This document shows positions 1 through 7,344 of a stretch of DNA of 44,017 nucleotides, piece by piece; position 1 is the first letter of the stretch; every line of letters begins with the position of its first letter. The notes under the pieces are model-generated. The model did not search any database and was not told the DNA's origin. It was given only the letters and a program-made list of their open reading frames with translations. Position numbers and translations under genes: made by a program. The DNA comes from an uncultured Porphyromonadaceae bacterium (GTDB taxonomy: Bacteria; Bacteroidota; Bacteroidia; Bacteroidales; Muribaculaceae): positions 1 to 44,017 of the forward strand of contig CAOKFI010000023.1 of assembly GCA_948467675.1 (NCBI GenBank), given 5' to 3'.

Positions 1-52
1 GAGCGTCGGATTGTGGTTCCGAAGGTCGTGGGTTCGACCCCCACTGTTCACC
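1..52 (+). tRNA. tRNA-His (GTG), 5' end cut off
   Basis: The window opens inside a tRNA. The anticodon stem TCGGA/TCCGA (6-10, 18-22) encloses a seven-base loop with anticodon GTG at 13-15. The T arm is GTGGG/CCCAC around TTCGACC (28-44), followed by acceptor strand TGTTCAC (45-51). Position 52 is C, the discriminator expected for tRNA-His. A complete CCA tail is not encoded after it, since 53-55 read CAG. The D arm and the 5' acceptor strand lie outside the window. Confidence 0.9.
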
Positions 53-57
53 CAGCA

Positions 58-97
58 AAAAGGAGTGCAGTATCGAATATTCGGTCGCACTCCTTTT
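58..97 (+). terminator. Rho-independent terminator after tRNA-His
   Basis: An 11-bp stem pairs 58-68 with 87-97 (AAAAGGAGTGC / GCACTCCTTTT) and is followed by a T-rich stretch. The 18-nt loop contains a small inner palindrome, CGAATATTCG (74-83). It lies directly downstream of the tRNA and upstream of the tgt promoter. Confidence 0.75.
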
Positions 98-111
98 AAT
101 TTGTATTTAAA

Positions 112-144
112 TTTGTAATACGTCCAAGTACTTTTGTAATTTTG
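112..144 (+). promoter_or_regulatory. Predicted tgt promoter, two overlapping -7 boxes
   Basis: TTTG at 112-115 is followed after 21 bp by TAATTTTG at 137-144, matching the Bacteroidetes -33/-7 consensus. A second -7 match, TACTTTTG, lies at 129-136 but has no well-spaced -33. From the first box, transcription would start at about 148-150, at the tgt ATG itself, so the mRNA could be leaderless or nearly so. Confidence 0.5.
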
Positions 145-148
145 CATC

Positions 149-1279
149 ATGGAGTTCCAGCTACAAGCAACAGATACAACGACAAGTGCCCGTGCCGGGC
201 TGATCACCACCGATCATGGAGTGATACAGACACCTATATTTATGCCTGTGGGCACCTTGGGATCAGTAAAAGCAGTACATCTGCATGAACTGCGCGACGA
301 TGTAAAAGCTCAGATCATCTTGGGCAATACATACCATCTGTATCTACGCCCAGGACTCGATGTGTTGCGTGAGGCTGGAGGCCTTCATAAATTCAACGGA
401 TGGAACCGTCCTATACTTACCGACAGCGGCGGGTTTCAGGTGTTCTCTCTATCGGATAACCGTAAACTTACAGAGGAGGGTGCACACTTTCGGTCGCATA
501 TAGACGGATCTAAACATCTGTTCACTCCTGAAAACGTAGTCGATATAGAACGAGTGATTGGAGCCGACATAATGATGGCTTTAGACGAATGTCCTCCGGG
601 GACATCTGAATTCTCATATGCAAAAAAATCGTTGGATCTGACAATGCGTTGGCTTAAAAGGGGATGGGACAGATATAAGGAGACTGAAGGTCTGTATGGC
701 TATAGCCAGGCATATTTCCCGATCGTACAGGGATGCACATATCCGGAGCTGAGACGCAGAGCGGCATTGGAAGTTGCGGAATACGGAGCCGACGGCAATG
801 CTATCGGCGGCCTGGCAGTAGGCGAACCAGCTGAGGTGATGTATGAAATGATCTCGGTAGTCAATGAGATTCTTCCGGCAGACAAACCCAGGTATCTGAT
901 GGGGGTGGGGACTCCGGCCAATATCCTTGAAGGGATATCGCGTGGCGTGGATATGTTTGACTGCGTGATGCCTACACGCAATGGCCGCAATGGCATGTTG
1001 TTTACCTCCAATGGTATAATGAATATGCGGAATAAAAAATGGGCCAATGATTTCTCTCCGATACAGGAAGACGGACCGAGCTATGTGGACCGTCAATACA
1101 CCAAGGCATACCTGCGGCATCTGTTCATATCGCAGGAGATCCTTGCCATGCAGATAGCGTCGATACATAATCTGTCGTTCTATCTGTGGCTGGTAGGGGA
1201 GGCCCGCAAGCATATCCTGGCAGGCGATTTCGGATCATGGAAGACTGAGATGATGGAGCGTGTGACACGCCGTTTATAG
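149..1279 (+). CDS. tgt: Queuine/preQ1 tRNA-ribosyltransferase
   Basis: This enzyme exchanges the wobble guanine of GUN tRNAs (Tyr, His, Asp, Asn) for a queuosine precursor. The 376-residue TIM barrel has the usual bacterial length. Catalytic Asp92 sits in TDSGGFQVFSL and nucleophile Asp271 in VDMFDCVMPTRNGRNG; GGLAVGEP (220-227) and RYLMGVGTP (248-256) are also present. The zinc site is odd: the three Cys of the family CxCxxC motif align with Gly309, Ser311 and Asp314, while the fourth ligand His340 (IASIHNL) remains. From memory, other Bacteroidetes TGTs look similar, so this is probably a lineage trait and not decay. The start is set by the normal family N-terminus. The permease gene follows 22 bp later, probably co-transcribed. 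Confidence 0.96.
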   Translation: MEFQLQATDTTTSARAGLITTDHGVIQTPIFMPVGTLGSVKAVHLHELRDDVKAQIILGNTYHLYLRPGLDVLREAGGLHKFNGWNRPILTDSGGFQVFSLSDNRKLTEEGAHFRSHIDGSKHLFTPENVVDIERVIGADIMMALDECPPGTSEFSYAKKSLDLTMRWLKRGWDRYKETEGLYGYSQAYFPIVQGCTYPELRRRAALEVAEYGADGNAIGGLAVGEPAEVMYEMISVVNEILPADKPRYLMGVGTPANILEGISRGVDMFDCVMPTRNGRNGMLFTSNGIMNMRNKKWANDFSPIQEDGPSYVDRQYTKAYLRHLFISQEILAMQIASIHNLSFYLWLVGEARKHILAGDFGSWKTEMMERVTRRL

Positions 1280-1301
1280 TAAATACAATGACTTCGGCAA
1301 C

Positions 1302-2375
1302 ATGTTCAAACTTTTAGACTGGTATATAATACGCAAGTTTCTCGGTACGTATCTGTTTGCAATAGCGCTGATACTGGCCATCACCATAATGTTCGATATC
1401 AACGAGAAACTCGACGCATTCATCAAGGCTCCGCTTAAAGCGACCGTATTCGACTACTTCGTAAACTTTCTGCCGTATTTCGCCAACCAGTTCAGTCCGT
1501 TGTTTACGTTTATCGCAGTCATATTCTTCACCTCTAAGCTTGCCGACAACTCAGAGATCATAGCCATGCTATCTTCAGGAGTAAGCTACAAACGGCTTCT
1601 GTTTCCTTACATGATATCGGCCGCCGTCATAGCTTCGGCGACATTTGCCCTCAGCGCTTACATAATACCACCGGCCAATATCAAGCGTATCGACTATACC
1701 AATACGTATGTCCGCAACAAGCGTGTGGACTATGGCAGCAACATACAGCTGCAGGTCGCGCCGGGAGAGATTGCCTATATGAGCCGTTATGACAATACAG
1801 TAAAAACCGGCTATAAATTCTCACTGGAAACATTCAAAGACAAGAAACTGACATCGCGTCTTACATCACAGTCCATCAAATGGCTGGGTGGATATCAGTG
1901 GCAGGTCAAGGATTATGTGATACGGGATTTTGCCGATCATCGCGAATATATACGCAGCGGGCGTGAACTCGATACGATCATTCCTATAGAACCACGCGAT
2001 TTTCTTATAGCGCAGAACGATCATGAGACCATGACATCTCCTCAGCTACAGGAATATATAACGCGGCAAAAAGAGAGGGGTGTAGCCAATATAAAATCGT
2101 TTGAGATAGAAAACCACCGGCGTTATGCCATGACTGCGGCTGCATTTATTCTGACCGTCATAGGTATGGCATTGTCGTCGCGTAAGGTCAAAGGCGGCAT
2201 GGGTATCAATATAGGTATCGGTCTGGTGCTAAGTTTCAGTTACATATTGTTCATGACTGTCACATCGACATTTGCCGTCTCAGGATATACATCGCCGTTT
2301 GTGGCTATGTGGATTCCGAATCTTATATATATCGTAATAGCGATAGTGCTATACCGCCGGACTTCGGCCGGGTAA
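1302..2375 (+). CDS. LptF/LptG-family (YjgP/YjgQ) permease
   Basis: This is an inner-membrane permease of the type that extracts lipopolysaccharide from the membrane in the LptB2FG transporter. In 357 residues it has about three hydrophobic helices at the N-terminus (residues 12-32, 55-75 and 100-122), a soluble periplasmic middle of about 150 residues, and about three C-terminal helices (275-350). That is the standard LptF/G plan, and the opening FKLLDWYIIRKFLGTYL is typical. Bacteroidetes often carry LptF- and LptG-like proteins apart, and I cannot tell which this is. It follows tgt by 22 bp with no promoter between them and ends just before a strong terminator. Confidence 0.88.
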   Translation: MFKLLDWYIIRKFLGTYLFAIALILAITIMFDINEKLDAFIKAPLKATVFDYFVNFLPYFANQFSPLFTFIAVIFFTSKLADNSEIIAMLSSGVSYKRLLFPYMISAAVIASATFALSAYIIPPANIKRIDYTNTYVRNKRVDYGSNIQLQVAPGEIAYMSRYDNTVKTGYKFSLETFKDKKLTSRLTSQSIKWLGGYQWQVKDYVIRDFADHREYIRSGRELDTIIPIEPRDFLIAQNDHETMTSPQLQEYITRQKERGVANIKSFEIENHRRYAMTAAAFILTVIGMALSSRKVKGGMGINIGIGLVLSFSYILFMTVTSTFAVSGYTSPFVAMWIPNLIYIVIAIVLYRRTSAG

Positions 2376-2376
2376 C

Positions 2377-2407
2377 AAAAAAGCGCCTTTTGCAAAGGCG
2401 CTTTTTT
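2377..2407. terminator. Bidirectional terminator between convergent genes
   Basis: A perfect 14-bp stem pairs 2377-2390 (AAAAAAGCGCCTTT) with 2394-2407 around a 3-nt TGC loop. A6 on one side and T6 on the other give a U-tract in either direction, so it can stop the permease transcript (+) and the regulator transcript (-). Confidence 0.9.
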
Positions 2408-2411
2408 GCTG

Positions 2412-2693
2412 TTACAGATTCAGGTATTGTTTCAATGTCTCGACGTAATTGCGAAATGCATCCTGACCTCGTTCGGTGATCCGACAGACTGTACGTGTCT
2501 TTTTGCCGACAAACCCTTTTTCGACAGTAATATATCCGGTACTGGATAGCTTGTCGATCTGCACGCTGAGATTGCCTGCTGTCGATTCTGTCTTTTCTTT
2601 CAGATATACGAAGTCTGCTTCGTCGACATTCATTAATATCGACATTATCGCCAATCGCAACTGGGAGTGAAGTAACGGATCGAGTTCTTTCAT
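2412..2693 (-). CDS. Winged-helix DNA-binding regulator
   Basis: This 93-residue protein is essentially a single winged helix of the small MarR/ArsR-like class. An N-terminal helix (LHSQLRLAIMSIL) comes first. A helix-turn-helix follows, with recognition helix near residues 38-50 (STAGNLSVQIDKL). A wing follows (GYITVEKGFVGKKTRTVCRIT), then a C-terminal dimerisation helix (GQDAFRNYVETLKQYL). Its start overlaps the stop of the membrane protein gene by 4 bp (ATGA), so the two are translationally coupled. In such pairs the regulator commonly controls its own operon, and the palindromes upstream fit that. The signal sensed is not visible. Confidence 0.85.
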   Translation of the reverse strand: MKELDPLLHSQLRLAIMSILMNVDEADFVYLKEKTESTAGNLSVQIDKLSSTGYITVEKGFVGKKTRTVCRITERGQDAFRNYVETLKQYLNL

Positions 2694-3316
2694 TTCTGAT
2701 GTCTGGCTTTATAATTAAGTATGTGTCCTGGTATGACCATCATGCATACAAAGGCGATTATGAATAGCGGGAGATACCAGTTGGCATACAGGACTATATG
2801 GCCGGCGATACAGCATACGGTAAAAAATCCGATGGCAAGACCTGTGAAACCGCCGAATATAAACGACCGCTCATCGATTATGATGCCTTGTGCTATTTCT
2901 GCAAGCGGAATGACGATCAGTGCAAACACGAACATGGCACTCCATGAATCAATACCACTGAAAGCAAAGCCCAGGCATAATGCTGTCATCGCGAATCCAC
3001 TGCATCCGGCGGCTGTCCAAAGCCGTGAAACCAGTTTGTCGGAATAGCTTTTCATCCCTTTGCGGATATCGTGCTTACGGGTTATGCGTATGGTGGCAAG
3101 TCCACCGACTATCCAGATCAGAAACCAGAGCCAATTGACCGCATTATTATGGGTCAGAGCCAGCAGGATCCATACAAGGGCAGTTACCGCCACTGTCAGG
3201 TATCCCCATATCAGCAAGATATTGCCATCGCCAAGCATATAGCGGTCTTTGGTTCTATTGATCATGGAAGTGATGATTTCGAGACTCTCTCTTTCGGTAG
3301 GTTGTTTATCTATCAT
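2690..3316 (-). CDS. Integral membrane protein of unknown function, partner of the winged-helix regulator
   Basis: I do not recognise a family function. The 208 residues comprise a cytosolic N-terminal segment (about 1-30, charged) and about six hydrophobic helices. Four of these lie near residues 33-52, 58-78, 104-122 and 125-145, and two more near 155-175 and 180-200. A short basic tail (NYKARHQK) ends the protein. No catalytic or transport motif stands out. It is the first gene of a two-gene operon with the regulator, which overlaps its end by 4 bp. Proteins in this position often act as membrane sensors or are the regulated target, but that is inference. Confidence 0.7.
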   Translation of the reverse strand: MIDKQPTERESLEIITSMINRTKDRYMLGDGNILLIWGYLTVAVTALVWILLALTHNNAVNWLWFLIWIVGGLATIRITRKHDIRKGMKSYSDKLVSRLWTAAGCSGFAMTALCLGFAFSGIDSWSAMFVFALIVIPLAEIAQGIIIDERSFIFGGFTGLAIGFFTVCCIAGHIVLYANWYLPLFIIAFVCMMVIPGHILNYKARHQK

Positions 3317-3337
3317 AACGTTTAATTTTGATAAGTG

Positions 3338-3352
3338 GTTTATTTTATAAAC
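3338..3352. promoter_or_regulatory. Operator candidate, leader copy
   Basis: GTTTATTTTATAAAC is an imperfect palindrome (6 of 7 half-site pairs around a central base). The 18-bp context 3337-3354 is the reverse complement of 3420-3437 with one mismatch. It lies in the predicted leader, 22 bp upstream of the membrane protein start. Confidence 0.5.
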
Positions 3353-3368
3353 TTAATTTTGAAAATAA

Positions 3369-3398
3369 ATAGAGCAAACCCGCGCGATGTCGCTCTAT
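3369..3398 (-). promoter_or_regulatory. 5'-leader hairpin at the predicted transcript start
   Basis: The arms 3369-3377 and 3390-3398 pair over 9 bp on the minus-strand RNA (one G-U). The hairpin begins within a few bases of the transcription start predicted from the promoter at 3409-3440. A 5'-terminal hairpin of this kind usually protects an mRNA, but it could also take part in control. Confidence 0.4.
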
Positions 3399-3408
3399 AA
3401 ATTCAGTG

Positions 3409-3440
3409 CAAATATAAATAAGTTTATAATATAAACCAAA
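3409..3440 (-). promoter_or_regulatory. Promoter of the membrane protein/regulator operon with embedded operator
   Basis: On the minus strand, TTTG (3437-3440) is followed after exactly 20 bp by the -7 box TATATTTG (3409-3416). The spacer carries GTTTATAATATAAAC at 3422-3436, a perfect 7+1+7 palindrome that ends where the -33 box begins. A protein bound there would block polymerase. Transcription would start near 3404, leaving a leader of about 88 nt. Confidence 0.7.
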
Positions 3441-3462
3441 TGTCAATTTGTTTTTTCTTCTG

Positions 3463-4737
3463 TCACGCTGTTTTTTTGTGAGATATCATAATTGCGACAC
3501 AGACCGTAGCAGCAAGAGCCCATGGATAGTACAGATACGGAAACAATGATGCTGGAGATATACCGGCAAGAGAGGTTGCCAGAAGAGTCTGGGCTCCATA
3601 GGGGATAAGGCATTGTACGATGCAACTGCATGTATCGAGCAGACTTGCTGTACGCCGCGGTGCAATATCGAATTTTTCAGAAATTGAGCGAGCCAAAGAT
3701 CCTACGGTGATTATCGCGACAGTATTGTTGGCAGTGCACATATTTACAACTCCTACGAGTAATGCTATAGCTCCCTTTGCTCCACGGGACGATGATATGC
3801 GGCGTGTCAGATTATGCAGAATATAGTCTATGCCTCCGGCGGCCTTTATGAGACCAAGCATACCTGCCGCCAGCAGAGTGATGACTATAAGATTTCCCAT
3901 AGAATCAATACCTGCGCCGATATATCCGAAAAGCGTTATTGTGTCGTGGCCGGATATCGCTGCAATTGTGAATGACGATACTATGCCGACTGTGAGGACT
4001 ACTGTTACATTGATACCTGCCACCGCCAGCCCGATTACCAGCAGATATGGTATTACTGCCCAATAACGTATATCGGACGGCTCTGAAAATACATCTACAT
4101 TGTTTCCCCATATCATATATATGGCCAGTGTGACTATGGCAGCCGGTAGGACTATGCGGAAATTGGCTCGGAATTTGTCGGCCATGCTGCATCCCTGAGT
4201 ACGCGTGGCTGCAATTGTTGTATCGGAAATGAACGATAGATTGTCGCCGAAAAAGGCACCTCCCAACACAACTGCAGTAAAATAGGCGGTATTGCCGCCA
4301 CACCCTTCGGCCATGCTTACCGCTAACGGAGCCAACGCCACTACGGTACCTACAGATGTTCCTATAGAAAGCGAGATAAGGCATGATGCTATGAACAATC
4401 CGGGGATGAGAAAAAATGGCGGCATCCAACGCAATGTCAATGCGACTGTAGCATCAACGGAACCGGTTTCTTTAGCTAATGTGGCAAAAGCGCCGGCAAG
4501 AATGAATATCCAGATCATATACAGAATATTGGAACTTCCTGCCGCTTTCGAAATCAGCTCAATGCGATGTGACAATGTTCCGCCGGGATGTACTATTATG
4601 CCCCATATCATAGCCGAGGTAATTGCTACAGATATCGGCATGCGGTAAAAATCGCCAACAAGGATCGATACAACCACATACATGGTCAGGAATACGATCA
4701 TTGGCGATATGGCCAGAAGCCCTTGTTTGGAGGTCAT
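3463..4737 (-). CDS. NhaC-superfamily transporter in the lysine operon
   Basis: This 424-residue polytopic protein (about 10-12 hydrophobic helices) belongs to the NhaC Na+/H+ antiporter superfamily. It shows the characteristic GTSVGTVVALAPLA segment and the GGAFFGDNLSFISDTTIAATRTQG stretch read in two halves near residues 150-175. Annotation pipelines would call it a Na+/H+ antiporter. It starts 36 bp after lysA, with no promoter or terminator between, so it is probably the third gene of lysC-lysA. Since NhaC-superfamily members (LysW type) have been predicted as lysine transporters in other bacteria, lysine or another cationic amino acid is a reasonable substrate guess. No clear terminator follows it. 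Confidence 0.85.
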   Translation of the reverse strand: MTSKQGLLAISPMIVFLTMYVVVSILVGDFYRMPISVAITSAMIWGIIVHPGGTLSHRIELISKAAGSSNILYMIWIFILAGAFATLAKETGSVDATVALTLRWMPPFFLIPGLFIASCLISLSIGTSVGTVVALAPLAVSMAEGCGGNTAYFTAVVLGGAFFGDNLSFISDTTIAATRTQGCSMADKFRANFRIVLPAAIVTLAIYMIWGNNVDVFSEPSDIRYWAVIPYLLVIGLAVAGINVTVVLTVGIVSSFTIAAISGHDTITLFGYIGAGIDSMGNLIVITLLAAGMLGLIKAAGGIDYILHNLTRRISSSRGAKGAIALLVGVVNMCTANNTVAIITVGSLARSISEKFDIAPRRTASLLDTCSCIVQCLIPYGAQTLLATSLAGISPASLFPYLYYPWALAATVCVAIMISHKKTA

Positions 4738-4773
4738 AAGAGGTGAATCTGGATGATCGGTAATTTCGCTAAT

Positions 4774-5931
4774 TCACTCGTATAGCATTGATCCGGGGAG
4801 TGCTCGCAAATTGTAGCGCGATGCCATGCATTCGCCGTAAGCACCTGCCGAGCGCAATGCTATATAGTCGCCGGGAGAGGTGAGAGGCAATCGTTCGTCG
4901 TGGCCGAAGCAGTCAGATGATTCACATATCGGACCTACTACATCATAAATATGTTGCTGCCCATGACTCGACAGGTTCTGAATCAAATGATGCGCTCCAT
5001 ATAATGCAGGGCGAATCAGATCGGTCATGCCGGCATCAACGATTACAAAATCTTTAGAAACACCGTTTTTGACATATAGTACCTGTGTAATAAGAGATCC
5101 GCATTGTGCCACGATGGATCGTCCGAGTTCGAAATGAACACTTTGTCCAGGACGCAGTTTCAGGTTTTCTCTGAATACATTGAAATAGCGGTTGAAATCA
5201 GGAATAGGAGATTCATCGGGATGTTCATAGTCTATGCCAAGGCCTCCACCGACATTGATCGACTGTAATGAAATGCCGCGAGCCGCGAAATCATCCTGCA
5301 ACCGGTTTATCTTGACACACAATGCCTGGTACGGTTCCATATCGAGAATCTGACTGCCGATATGGAAGTGAAGTCCGATCAGTTCGATATTGGGCAGTTT
5401 CAGGCAAAGATCGGCTACATCGGCAAGTTGGTCGAGGTTTATGCCGAATTTGTTTTCGGCCAGTCCGGTGGTGATATAATGGTGCGTATGGGCGTCGATA
5501 TTTGGATTGACGCGTATTGCCACACGGGCAGTGCGGCCTTTGTCGCACGCAAGCCTGTTGATCAACTCAAGTTCAGGAACAGACTCTATGTTGAAGCATC
5601 CTATTTCGGAATCAAGACCAAGCTGGATTTCGTCAGCACGTTTGCCTACACCGGCAAATACAATTTTATCTGGCTGGAAACCGGCATCGAGAGCTGCCTG
5701 TACTTCGGCACCGCTTACGCAATCCGCTCCGAGTCCGTAATCGCGTATTATGGTAAGCAGTCCAGGATTGGCATTGGCTTTGATTGCGTAATGCACATGA
5801 AATGTGCTGTCATTGGCAACCGCGTGATGTATAGCCGAAAGGGTGCTTTTCAGCAGACGTATGTCATAGAAATAGAAAGGAGTCCGCAGTGAGCTGAACT
5901 CCTTTATGGGAAATATGGTCGAATGGCTCAT
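4774..5931 (-). CDS. lysA: Diaminopimelate decarboxylase
   Basis: This PLP enzyme converts meso-diaminopimelate to L-lysine and CO2, the last step of lysine synthesis. Visible in the 385 residues are the PLP lysine in HYAIKANANP (about residue 50), HFHIGSQI (near 190), the phosphate-binding GGGLGIDY (about 225), and the substrate and dimer motifs ELGRSIVAQCG, DAGMTDLIRPALYG and CESSDCFG. The C-terminal SAGAYGECMASRYN closes the barrel-plus-sandwich fold. The length is typical of the shorter Bacteroidetes form. It starts 9 bp after the lysC stop. Confidence 0.96.
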   Translation of the reverse strand: MSHSTIFPIKEFSSLRTPFYFYDIRLLKSTLSAIHHAVANDSTFHVHYAIKANANPGLLTIIRDYGLGADCVSGAEVQAALDAGFQPDKIVFAGVGKRADEIQLGLDSEIGCFNIESVPELELINRLACDKGRTARVAIRVNPNIDAHTHHYITTGLAENKFGINLDQLADVADLCLKLPNIELIGLHFHIGSQILDMEPYQALCVKINRLQDDFAARGISLQSINVGGGLGIDYEHPDESPIPDFNRYFNVFRENLKLRPGQSVHFELGRSIVAQCGSLITQVLYVKNGVSKDFVIVDAGMTDLIRPALYGAHHLIQNLSSHGQQHIYDVVGPICESSDCFGHDERLPLTSPGDYIALRSAGAYGECMASRYNLRALPGSMLYE

Positions 5932-5940
5932 ATAACCGGA

Positions 5941-7263
5941 TTATTGTTGATTGTTGAACAAGTGGTCGGACAGTGCGTTTAGCGCCGCAACTTTGTCTTC
6001 TTTTCTTACGAGGAATGATATGTTGTAGTTACTTCCGCCATAAGATATCATGCGGACCGGTATGTCGCGCAGCGCATCGAGAGCCCGCGCTTCGAATCCG
6101 CGGTTCTGCCATTCAAGATCTCCGACCACGCAGATGATAACCATATCGCGGTCGATGGTGACAGTTCCGAACTTTTTGAGATCATCGAGTATATGAGACA
6201 GATTCCGTTCATTGTCGATCGTAACCGAGACTCCGACTTCTGATGTGGCTATCATGTCAATAGGAGTCTGATAAGTCTCGAATATCTCGAATACTTTACG
6301 CAAGAAACCGTAGGCAAGGAGCATGCGGCCGCTTTTTATCTTTATCGCAGTGATATTGTCTTTGGCGGCTACGGCTTTGATCATACATGATGCCGATGAG
6401 TTATAGATCAGTGTGCCATGGGCTTCAGGCTGCATCGTGTTGAGCAGACGAACCGGAATATTGTTGAGCTTGGCTGGCAGCACGCATGTCGGATGAAGGA
6501 TCTTGGCACCGAAATATGCCAGCTCGGCAGCTTCCTCGAAATGAAGTTCGTCGACCGGCTGAGTGTTTGACACATATCGCGGATCGTTGTTGTGCATACC
6601 GTCGATATCGGTCCATATTTCGATTTCGTCGGCATTGATCGCCGCACCGATCAGCGATGCAGTGTAGTCACTGCCTCCACGTTGCAGATTGTCAATCTCG
6701 CCATAGGCGTTCCTGCATATATATCCTTGAGTTATAAACAGCTGGGCATCGGCATGTTTGTCGAGCAAAGCCGTAAGCTTTTGTTTGATGTACTGTGTGT
6801 CTGGTTCAGCGTTTTTGTCTGTGCGCATGAAATCAAGAGCCGGTATCAGTTCGGCATTGACTCCTTGTTCCTGAAGATATAGCGTCATCAGCGCAGTTGA
6901 CATAAGTTCGCCCTGGGCAAGAATCTCTTTTTCCTCGAAAAGAGTAAATATATCTTTAGTAAAAGATCTGATATAGTTGAAACAGGCCTTAATCTCCTTA
7001 GTCGCTTTATCTTTGAAATCCTGCGTAGCATAGAGTTCGTCGATCGTCCGGCGATATTTCGCTTCAAGAGTATTGACAGTCTCTTTAGCTCCGTCGACAT
7101 TCTTTTTATAAAGATAGTCCGAAATCTCGACAAGGGTATTCGTGGTGCCTGACATTGCAGACAGCACTATTATGTTTTTGCCTCGCTCAGTGATGAGTTT
7201 AGCGACCTCTTTCATGCGTTGTGCCGAGCCAACGGAGGTTCCACCGAATTTCAGAACTTTCAT
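5941..7263 (-). CDS. lysC: Aspartate kinase, monofunctional
   Basis: This enzyme phosphorylates L-aspartate, the committed step toward lysine, diaminopimelate, threonine and methionine. The N-terminal KFGGTSVGSAQRM is the kinase signature. RGGSDYTASLIGAAINADEIEIWTDIDG, seen in parts around residues 195-222, is the nucleotide and substrate region. The last 140 residues form two ACT domains (IATSEVGVSVTID, VVGDLEWQNRG), which usually bind lysine or threonine for feedback control. At 440 residues it lacks a homoserine dehydrogenase domain. It leads the lysC-lysA-transporter operon; no lysine riboswitch fits in the 81 bp upstream. Confidence 0.95.
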   Translation of the reverse strand: MKVLKFGGTSVGSAQRMKEVAKLITERGKNIIVLSAMSGTTNTLVEISDYLYKKNVDGAKETVNTLEAKYRRTIDELYATQDFKDKATKEIKACFNYIRSFTKDIFTLFEEKEILAQGELMSTALMTLYLQEQGVNAELIPALDFMRTDKNAEPDTQYIKQKLTALLDKHADAQLFITQGYICRNAYGEIDNLQRGGSDYTASLIGAAINADEIEIWTDIDGMHNNDPRYVSNTQPVDELHFEEAAELAYFGAKILHPTCVLPAKLNNIPVRLLNTMQPEAHGTLIYNSSASCMIKAVAAKDNITAIKIKSGRMLLAYGFLRKVFEIFETYQTPIDMIATSEVGVSVTIDNERNLSHILDDLKKFGTVTIDRDMVIICVVGDLEWQNRGFEARALDALRDIPVRMISYGGSNYNISFLVRKEDKVAALNALSDHLFNNQQ

Positions 7264-7310
7264 TATAGGTGTGTATATTGATTGAAATATGTAATTAATA
7301 ATGGTTTGTG

Positions 7311-7318
7311 CAAAGATA
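7311..7318 (-). promoter_or_regulatory. -7 box candidate for lysC
   Basis: The minus strand reads TATCTTTG, a full match to TAnnTTTG, 48 bp upstream of the lysC ATG. No good TTTG lies 19-21 bp further up, so the promoter is only half supported. A short inverted repeat, GCAAAG (7310-7315)/CTTTGC (7325-7330), overlaps it. Confidence 0.35.
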
Positions 7319-7344
7319 GTGATTCTTTGCTAAAAAGCATTGTT

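Noticed and set aside
614-1213. 199-codon open frame on the minus strand inside tgt
   Set aside because: It is antisense to a clearly conserved gene, has a Cys/His/Arg-rich composition and no recognisable motif.
7264-7344. Possible lysine riboswitch upstream of lysC
   Set aside because: Only 81 bp are available, too short for the roughly 170-nt lysine aptamer, and none of its helices is visible.
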